From NCBI RefSeq assembly GCF_035917975.1, contig NZ_CP109130.1, positions 5,394,001 through 5,458,000 of the forward strand: a stretch of DNA of 64,000 bases. The letters are read 5' to 3'. This DNA comes from Streptosporangium sp. NBC_01756 (GTDB taxonomy: Bacteria; Actinomycetota; Actinomycetes; Streptosporangiales; Streptosporangiaceae). Shown here one piece after another: positions 58,782 through 64,000 of this stretch (position 1 is its first letter; each line of letters starts with the position of its first letter). Made by a program: the position numbers and the translations under genes. The notes below the pieces were generated by a model that did no database searches, was not told where the DNA came from, and saw only the letters and a list, made by a program, of their open reading frames with translations.

Positions 58782-59585
58782 CTACAGTTTGCCGACGACC
58801 CTGGCCAGCAGGCCGCCCATGCGCGCGGCGGTCGCGCGGCCCACCTCCAGGACCTCCTCGTGGTTCAGCGGCTCGCCCACCAGCCCGGCGCCCGGGTTGG
58901 TGACCAGGGAGATGCCGAGCACGTCGGCGCCGGCCTCGCGGGCGGCGACGGCCTCGAGCACGGTGGACATGCCGACCATGTCGCCGCCGAGAATCCTGCA
59001 CATGCGGACCTCGGCCGGGGTCTCGTAGGTCGGCCCGCGGAAGGCCACGTAGACGCCCTCGGCCATCGACGGCTCGATCTCGCGGACCAGCTCGCGCAGG
59101 CGCGGGGTGTAGACGTCGGTGAGGTCGACGAAGGTGGCACCGGTGATCGGGTTGGCGCCGGTCAGGTTGATGTGGTCACTGATCAGCACCGCCTCGCCGA
59201 CCTCCTGGGTCTCCGGGCGCAGCCCCCCGGCGGCGTTGGTCAGCACGACGGTGCGGGCACCGGCCTTGATCGCGGTCCGGACCCCGTGCACGACCGGGTC
59301 GACGCCCCGGCCCTCGTAGAGGTGGGTGCGGCCCAGGAAGATCAGCGCGATCTTGCCCGAGTCGGTGCGCACCGCGCGGATCCGGCCCGCGTGGCCGGCG
59401 ACGGCAGGCGGTGCGAAACCGGGCAGGTCGGTCACCGGAACTTCGGAGATCGTCTCGCCGATCGCGTCGGCGGCCGGTACCCAGCCCGAACCCATCACCA
59501 GGGCGACGTCGAACGACTCGACTCCCATGGCGCTCTTCAACGCGGTCGCGGCTGCCAAGGCGAGTGCATAAGGGTCATTGCTCAC
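58782..59585 (-). CDS. punA: Purine-nucleoside phosphorylase (trimeric)
   Basis: This 267-aa family-2 PNP has VMGSGWVPAADAI phosphate loop, LGRTHLYEG, TNAAGGL, FRGPTYETPAEVRM with the base-binding Glu, and GMSTVLEAVAARE. It releases (deoxy)ribose-1-phosphate from inosine/guanosine. The mutase gene follows 235 bp downstream on the same strand, giving a salvage pair. GTG 59585; TACGCT eight nt upstream may be a leaderless -10. Confidence 0.93.
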   Translation of the reverse strand: MSNDPYALALAAATALKSAMGVESFDVALVMGSGWVPAADAIGETISEVPVTDLPGFAPPAVAGHAGRIRAVRTDSGKIALIFLGRTHLYEGRGVDPVVHGVRTAIKAGARTVVLTNAAGGLRPETQEVGEAVLISDHINLTGANPITGATFVDLTDVYTPRLRELVREIEPSMAEGVYVAFRGPTYETPAEVRMCRILGGDMVGMSTVLEAVAAREAGADVLGISLVTNPGAGLVGEPLNHEEVLEVGRATAARMGGLLARVVGKL

Positions 59586-59719
59586 CTCGCAGAGCGTACT
59601 CGCCGTTCTTCTCCGATCCGGCCGGTGAGCGTCACGGCGTGGCCGTGCCGCCCGGCGCACCGGGCGGTCCGGCCCGCGAGGCGTCGGGGTGCGGTCGTGG
59701 TGCTCCGGCCTACCGTCGG

Positions 59720-59801
59720 CGTCGGTCCGTGGCGCGTCCGGGTCGGCCGCCGCCGGGTATGCCGCCGACGTCGGTCCGCGAGGTGTCCGGGTCAGCCGCC
59801 G
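59720..59801. repeat. Degenerate 33-bp direct repeat overlapping a gene end
   Basis: Copies at 59720-59752 and 59769-59801 (period 49 bp) share CGTCGGTCCG and GTCCGGGTC-GCCGCCG with about five mismatches. The second copy covers the stop codon of the GGCT-like gene. Confidence 0.7.
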
Positions 59802-60244
59802 AGGGACGTGCAGGGGCGGTTGCGCAGCTCCTTGACATAGTCGTCGGGGGCGCCGGCGCGCTCGGCGGCCTCGGCCAGGATGCCGAGGTAACGCGCGGAG
59901 GGCAGACCGCCCTCGTAGCCGTCGAGCACGTAGAACCAGGCCACGACCTCGCCCTCCAGGGTCTGCACCCGGAGTCTGACCTTGTGGTAGAGGCCCCGGG
60001 CCGCGCCCTCCCACTGGTCGAGGGAGGTCTCGTCGAGTTCGGGGACGTCGTAGAGGACGACGAAGACGTGCTCGTCGGGATCTTCGACGATGGAGACGAG
60101 TGCGCCCTCCCAGCCGAGGTCGTTGCCGCCGAACGTCAGGCGCCAGCCCTGAAGCCAGCCCGACCCCCGGATCGGGGAGTGCGGGGCCCGCTGGGCCATC
60201 TGGTCAGGGTCCATGTTGCTGCCGTAGGCGGCGTAGACAGGCAC
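59792..60244 (-). CDS. Gamma-glutamylcyclotransferase-like protein
   Basis: This 150-aa GGCT-fold protein has the substrate loop YAAYGSNM at the N-terminus and an acidic catalytic candidate in GWEGALVSIVED. The family cleaves gamma-glutamyl amines to 5-oxoproline; the true substrate here is unknown. GTG 60244 gives the conserved start; no ribosome site is evident. Confidence 0.85.
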   Translation of the reverse strand: MPVYAAYGSNMDPDQMAQRAPHSPIRGSGWLQGWRLTFGGNDLGWEGALVSIVEDPDEHVFVVLYDVPELDETSLDQWEGAARGLYHKVRLRVQTLEGEVVAWFYVLDGYEGGLPSARYLGILAEAAERAGAPDDYVKELRNRPCTSLGG

Positions 60245-60388
60245 GGCACCCAACACTAATCGAAGAACGGTCCTTCGCTCACTCCGCCTCGGCGTCCCGT
60301 GGATTTTCTCCGTGTTCTGCACCGCTTCCGTGGCCGGACAGGGGGACCGGCGAGATGGTTGGTCCAGGGATGCGGGAGAATGGGGTAC

Positions 60389-61783
60389 GTGACAAGGATC
60401 GTGATCATCGGTGGCGGGCCCGGCGGATACGAGGCGGCGCTGGTGGCTGCGCAACTCGGCGCACAGGTCACGGTGGTCGAGCAGGACGGTCCCGGCGGGG
60501 CCTGCGTGCTGACGGACTGCGTGCCGTCCAAGACGTTGATCGCCACCTCGGTGCGTAAGCAGGCACTTCTCGACGCCAGCATGCTCGGTGTGCACTACAC
60601 CGGCGGTTCCGACGGCGACGCCGGTGCGGTGTACGCCGACATGCCGCTGGTCAACACGCGGGTGAAGGAGCTGGCCCAGGCGCAGTCGGCCGACATCGCC
60701 GCACGGCTGGCCGCCGAAAGGGTCGAGGTGGTCCGGGCACCCGGGCGGCTGGTCGATCCGCAGATGGTCAGGGCCGGTGACCGGACGATCCGGGCCGACG
60801 TCGTGATCGTGGCGACCGGTGCGACCCCGCGCATCCTGAACGGCGCCGAGCCCGACGGGGAGCGCATCCTCACCTGGCGGCAGATATACGACCTGGAGGA
60901 GCTGCCCGAGCACCTCATCGTGGTCGGTTCCGGTGTCACCGGCGCGGAGTTCGCCGGCGCCTACCGCTCGCTCGGCTCGGAGGTCACGCTCGTGTCCTCG
61001 CGCGACCGGATGATGCCCAACGAGGACGCCGACGCCGCCGAGGTCCTCGAAGAGGTCTACCGGCGGCGCGGGATGAACGTCATGGGCCGTTCCCGGGCGG
61101 AGTCCGTCAAACGCACCCCCGACGGCGTGGTCGTCACGCTGGAGGACGGCAGGACCGCCGAGGGCACCCACTGCCTCATGACGGTCGGCATGGTCCCCAA
61201 CACCGCCGGCATCGGCCTGGAGGAGGCCGGCGTCACCCTCGACCGGGGCGGCTTCATCCAGGTGGACAAGGTCTCCCGCACCTCGGCACCCGGCGTCTAC
61301 GCGGCCGGTGACTGCACCGGGGTGCTGATGCTCGCCTCGGTGGCCGCGATGCAGGGCCGGATCGCGGTCTGGCACGCGCTCGGCGAGGCCGTGCAGCCGC
61401 TCCGCCTGGCCACCGTCGCCTCCAACATCTTCACCGACCCCGAGATCGCCGCCGTGGGGGTCACGCAGAATGCCATCGAGGCCGGTGAGATCGAGGCCAA
61501 CGTGGTCAAGCTGCCGCTGGCCACCAACGCCCGGGCCAAGATGCAGGGCTTCAACGACGGCTTCGTCAAGTTGTTCTGCCGCCCGCACACCGGCATCATC
61601 CTCGGTGGCGTCGTGGTCGCCCCCCGCGCCTCCGAGCTGATCCTGGCGGTCTCGGTGGCCGTCCAGCAGCGGCTCACCGTGGACCAGCTCGCCCACACCT
61701 TCGCGGTCTACCCTTCGCTGTCCGGCTCCATCACCGAGGCGGCCCGCCGTCTGATGCAGCCCATGACTCCCAGCGGGATCTGA
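60389..61783 (+). CDS. lpdA: LpdA-type flavoprotein (NAD(P)H-quinone dehydrogenase)
   Basis: This 464-aa FAD-dependent pyridine nucleotide-disulfide oxidoreductase has FAD loop IIGGGPGGYEAAL, redox pair in ACVLTDCVPSK, NAD loop VVGSGVTGAEFAGAY and YAAGDCTGVLML. The C-terminal catalytic His-Glu pair of dihydrolipoamide dehydrogenases is replaced (HTFAVYPSLSGSITE), as in M. tuberculosis Rv3303c LpdA, which reduces quinones. GTG 60389. It overlaps the convergent pentapeptide gene by 53 bp. Confidence 0.9.
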   Translation: MTRIVIIGGGPGGYEAALVAAQLGAQVTVVEQDGPGGACVLTDCVPSKTLIATSVRKQALLDASMLGVHYTGGSDGDAGAVYADMPLVNTRVKELAQAQSADIAARLAAERVEVVRAPGRLVDPQMVRAGDRTIRADVVIVATGATPRILNGAEPDGERILTWRQIYDLEELPEHLIVVGSGVTGAEFAGAYRSLGSEVTLVSSRDRMMPNEDADAAEVLEEVYRRRGMNVMGRSRAESVKRTPDGVVVTLEDGRTAEGTHCLMTVGMVPNTAGIGLEEAGVTLDRGGFIQVDKVSRTSAPGVYAAGDCTGVLMLASVAAMQGRIAVWHALGEAVQPLRLATVASNIFTDPEIAAVGVTQNAIEAGEIEANVVKLPLATNARAKMQGFNDGFVKLFCRPHTGIILGGVVVAPRASELILAVSVAVQQRLTVDQLAHTFAVYPSLSGSITEAARRLMQPMTPSGI

Positions 61784-62504
61784 CCAGCGGCTGGTCCAGG
61801 GCGTTCCGCCTGCTCCGCCTGGTGCCGACGCCCCAGATCACCATGGTGAGGGCCAGGCCGGCCGCGCTGAACACGACCATGACGAGCCCGACGGACGGGG
61901 CGCGTCCGCTGCCGATCGGCCTGGCCTCCCCCGGCCCGGTCTTTCCGGCCCGGGTTCCGGGTCCGGTGCCGATCGGCCTGGCGCCCCCCGGCCGGGTGCC
62001 TCCAGACCCCGTCCCACCCGCCCGCGCCCTGGATCCGGCGTCGCGGAAGCCCGGCATCCGTCCGGCGTCCGCCGGGACGCCCCGGGATCCGGCCAGGTCC
62101 GCGCCCGTGGCCCGGGTGAAGAAGGCGCCCTCGACCAGCGCGCCGGTGAAGTCGGCGCCCGTCAGCCTGGCCTGTCCGAGGCCGGCCCGGCTGAGGTCGG
62201 CGCCGCGCAGGTCGGCGTAGCGCAGTGTGGCCTGGGTGAGATCGGCCTGCCTCAGGTCGGCGCCGCGCAGGATCGCCCCGGTCAGGTCTTCCTGGAGGAG
62301 CTCCACGCCGGCCAGCCTGGCCTCGGTCAGGTCGGCGCAGCGCAGGTCGAGGGGGAGACGGGCCTCTCCGGTGAAGTCCATGCCCCGCAGGTCGAGCCCC
62401 TGGCCGGGCAGGCACGGTCCGGCCTCGGCCCGGACGGGAGAGAGGCCCGTCCCCGACAGTGCGAAGATCACGGTGATGAGTGCCAGCGAGACGGAACGGC
62501 ACAC
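61731..62504 (-). CDS. Exported pentapeptide-repeat membrane protein
   Basis: This 257-aa precursor has a signal segment (1-26) and a run of A(D/N)LxX pentapeptide repeats at about 38-135 (GADLRQADLTQATLRYADLRGADLSRA is cut here by family pattern). A Gly/Arg/Pro linker with GGARPIGTGPG repeats follows, then a C-terminal membrane helix (GLVMVVFSAAGLALTMVIWG). Most pentapeptide proteins are cytosolic, so an extracytoplasmic anchored form is unusual. GTG 62504 with GAGGAGG. Function unknown. Confidence 0.85.
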   Translation of the reverse strand: MCRSVSLALITVIFALSGTGLSPVRAEAGPCLPGQGLDLRGMDFTGEARLPLDLRCADLTEARLAGVELLQEDLTGAILRGADLRQADLTQATLRYADLRGADLSRAGLGQARLTGADFTGALVEGAFFTRATGADLAGSRGVPADAGRMPGFRDAGSRARAGGTGSGGTRPGGARPIGTGPGTRAGKTGPGEARPIGSGRAPSVGLVMVVFSAAGLALTMVIWGVGTRRSRRNALDQPLVRSRWESWAASDGGPPR

Positions 62505-62568
62505 GGGAACCTCCTCGGAAGCGATCCCGATCGTCTCAGGGGATCATCGCGTTCCGCCGGACACCCGT

Positions 62569-64000
62569 CTACATCTTCCGCACTTTCTGTACCGAATAAC
62601 TTCCGGAGGGTAACCGCAGCCCGCCCGGGACCGGCTGCTCGTCGTTCCCGTGGTTGATCGCGAAGAGCCATTCGCCGCGCCGTACCAGCTCGACGGGGGC
62701 CTGCTCCAGCTCCAGCAGGCGGGCGTAGGCGTCGTCGGCGAGGCGGGTGGAGACGTAGCGGGCCGTGCCCGCGCCGTACCGGTGGCGGGTGATCGCCGGC
62801 AGGCCCGTGAGGGCGGTCCCGGTGTAGCGGGCCAGTGCCTCGGCTCCCTCCAGGTGGACGTGCTCGCTCCAGAACGTACCGGTCCCGGCAGGCTCGCCGC
62901 CGGGGCCGGACAGCGGGACCGCGGTGCCGGGGGCCAGCGGGTGGAACTCCTCGACCCGGATGCCGAGCAGGTCGCGCAGGGCTCCGGGGTAGCCGCCCAG
63001 CCGGATGCGGGCATGCTCGTCGGCGACGCCGCTGAGGAAGGAGACCACGAGGGTGCCGCCGCCTTCGACGTAGCGGCACAGGTTCTCCGCGTCGGCGTCG
63101 GAGATCAGGTAGAGGCTGGGGACGAGCACCATCCTGTATGCCGATAAATCGGTTGATGGGTGGGCGAAGTCAGCGGTGACGCCGTGCCGGTAGAGCACGC
63201 GGTGCGCCTGCCGTACCGCGTCCAGATAGCTCAGCTCCGTGGACGGCAGACCCGGCGACTGCAGCGCCCACCCCGCCTCGACGTCCCAGAGGACCGCCGC
63301 GTCCGCCTCGACCGGTGCCCGTACGGCCTCCTGGAGGACGGGCAGCAGCGCGCCCAGTTCGCAGATCTCCCGGAAGATCCGCGTGTCGGGTCCGGCGTGC
63401 GGCACCATGCCCCCGTGCCAGAGCTCCGAGCCGCCCCGCGAGGCCCGCCACTGGAAGAACATCACCCCTCGCGAGCCCCGCGCGATGTGCGACATGCTCA
63501 GCCTGGCGATCTCTCCGGGCCGCTTGGCGGTCATGCGGGCCCCGCTGGAGGTCACCACCGCCTGCTCCATCAGCAGCCAGGGCCTGCCGCCGGACCAGGA
63601 CCTCGCGAGGTCCGCGCCGAAGGCGGTCTCCGCCGGTGGGTCGTCGGCCGGGTAGTGGTCGATCGCGACCAGGTCCACCTCTTCGGCCCAGTGCCGCTGG
63701 TTCACCGGCACCCAGTCGCCGAAGACGAAGTTCGTGGTGACCGGGACGTCCGGGGTGAGCTCGCGCAGCACCGCCTTCTGCTCGCGGAGGCAGGCGAGCA
63801 TCTCGTCGGAGAGGAACCTCCGGAAGTCGAGAGTCTGGGCGGGGTTGGGGAGGTACTGGGTGGCGCGGGGCGGCATGACCTGCTCCCAGGCCGAGTAGTG
63901 CTGGCTCCAGAACGAGGTGGTCCAGGCGTCGTTCAGCGCGTCCAGCGTGCCGTGCCTGACCTGGAGCCAGGCCCTGAAGGCGGCGGCGACGTGGTCGCAG
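62569..64000 (-). CDS. GH42 beta-galactosidase, partial (5' end outside window)
   Basis: The frame runs off the window edge; about 476 C-terminal residues are visible. The first visible part (TLDALNDAWTTSFWSQ, WEQVMPPR) matches the GH42 barrel after the acid/base region, which lies outside. The nucleophile Glu is in LLMEQAV. A beta-galactosidase trimerisation domain (about 63.3-62.9 kb) and a C-terminal beta domain follow. It hydrolyses terminal beta-galactosides. There is no obvious export signal in view. Confidence 0.93.
   Translation of the reverse strand, partial: CDHVAAAFRAWLQVRHGTLDALNDAWTTSFWSQHYSAWEQVMPPRATQYLPNPAQTLDFRRFLSDEMLACLREQKAVLRELTPDVPVTTNFVFGDWVPVNQRHWAEEVDLVAIDHYPADDPPAETAFGADLARSWSGGRPWLLMEQAVVTSSGARMTAKRPGEIARLSMSHIARGSRGVMFFQWRASRGGSELWHGGMVPHAGPDTRIFREICELGALLPVLQEAVRAPVEADAAVLWDVEAGWALQSPGLPSTELSYLDAVRQAHRVLYRHGVTADFAHPSTDLSAYRMVLVPSLYLISDADAENLCRYVEGGGTLVVSFLSGVADEHARIRLGGYPGALRDLLGIRVEEFHPLAPGTAVPLSGPGGEPAGTGTFWSEHVHLEGAEALARYTGTALTGLPAITRHRYGAGTARYVSTRLADDAYARLLELEQAPVELVRRGEWLFAINHGNDEQPVPGGLRLPSGSYSVQKVRKM

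Noticed and set aside
60389-61783. E3 dihydrolipoamide dehydrogenase of the TCA complexes
   Set aside because: The C-terminal catalytic His-Glu pair is missing, which fits the quinone-reducing LpdA group instead.

Overview
The window is chromosomal DNA of a high-GC Gram-positive actinomycete. Evidence: strong GC bias in third codon positions, frequent GTG/TTG starts, and a WhiB protein, DUF6350, DUF3017, PknB-type kinase, NADP-type isocitrate dehydrogenase and mycothiol-era housekeeping genes. The gene set and the order sucC-sucD-DUF6350-purN-purH-folD resemble Streptosporangiaceae (Streptosporangium/Nonomuraea-like); that placement is an inference. No rRNA, tRNA, prophage, CRISPR array or intact transposon was seen.

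Layout. 1-9.3 kb: 3' end of a sensor kinase with its NarL-type regulator, a GCS2-family ligase, a zinc metallopeptidase lipoprotein, WhiB, a CPBP protease, an orphan FetB-type permease, a PIG-L deacetylase and PcrA helicase. 9.4-12.7 kb: three tandem paralogous exported proteins of unknown function plus a tiny ORF. 12.9-24.9 kb: a central-metabolism block (B12-binding protein, sucCD, DUF6350, purN, purH, folD, an FHA regulator, citrate synthase, DUF3017, icd). 25-29.4 kb: a membrane-tethered sigma-factor-like protein divergent from a Ser/Thr kinase fused to a solute-binding domain, then a PadR regulator. 29.4-38.7 kb: MFS exporter, mdh, DUF11 protein, galE, CNNM protein, trpS, YihY protein and a D,D-carboxypeptidase. 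38.7-42.2 kb: a PGM1-like ATP-grasp peptide ligase, a gene-poor segment carrying what looks like an orphan TnpB omega-RNA end, and an M20 amidohydrolase. 42.5-49.4 kb: a compact nucleoside uptake and salvage operon (BMP lipoprotein, ABC ATPase, two permeases, cdd, deoA). 49.6-53.7 kb: two MarR-regulated divergent exporter loci with clear palindromic operators. 53.9-64 kb: AMIN-like lipoprotein, cupin, adenosine deaminase, PH-domain membrane protein, phosphosugar mutase, purine nucleoside phosphorylase, GGCT-like protein, flavoprotein disulfide reductase, pentapeptide-repeat protein and the 3' portion of a GH42 beta-galactosidase.

How the genes fit together. Five TCA-cycle functions (sucC, sucD, citrate synthase, icd, mdh) lie within 19 kb, interleaved with de novo purine and one-carbon genes. 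The BMP/ABC/cdd/deoA operon with add, a phosphosugar mutase and punA 5-16 kb away forms a nearly complete nucleoside import-to-pentose-phosphate route. Several transporter genes lack a ribosome-binding site and have a -10 element about 7 nt before the start codon, which suggests leaderless mRNAs. Intergenic gaps repeatedly hold imperfect short tandem duplications (4.2, 5.2, 11.7, 23.3, 49.4 and 59.7 kb).
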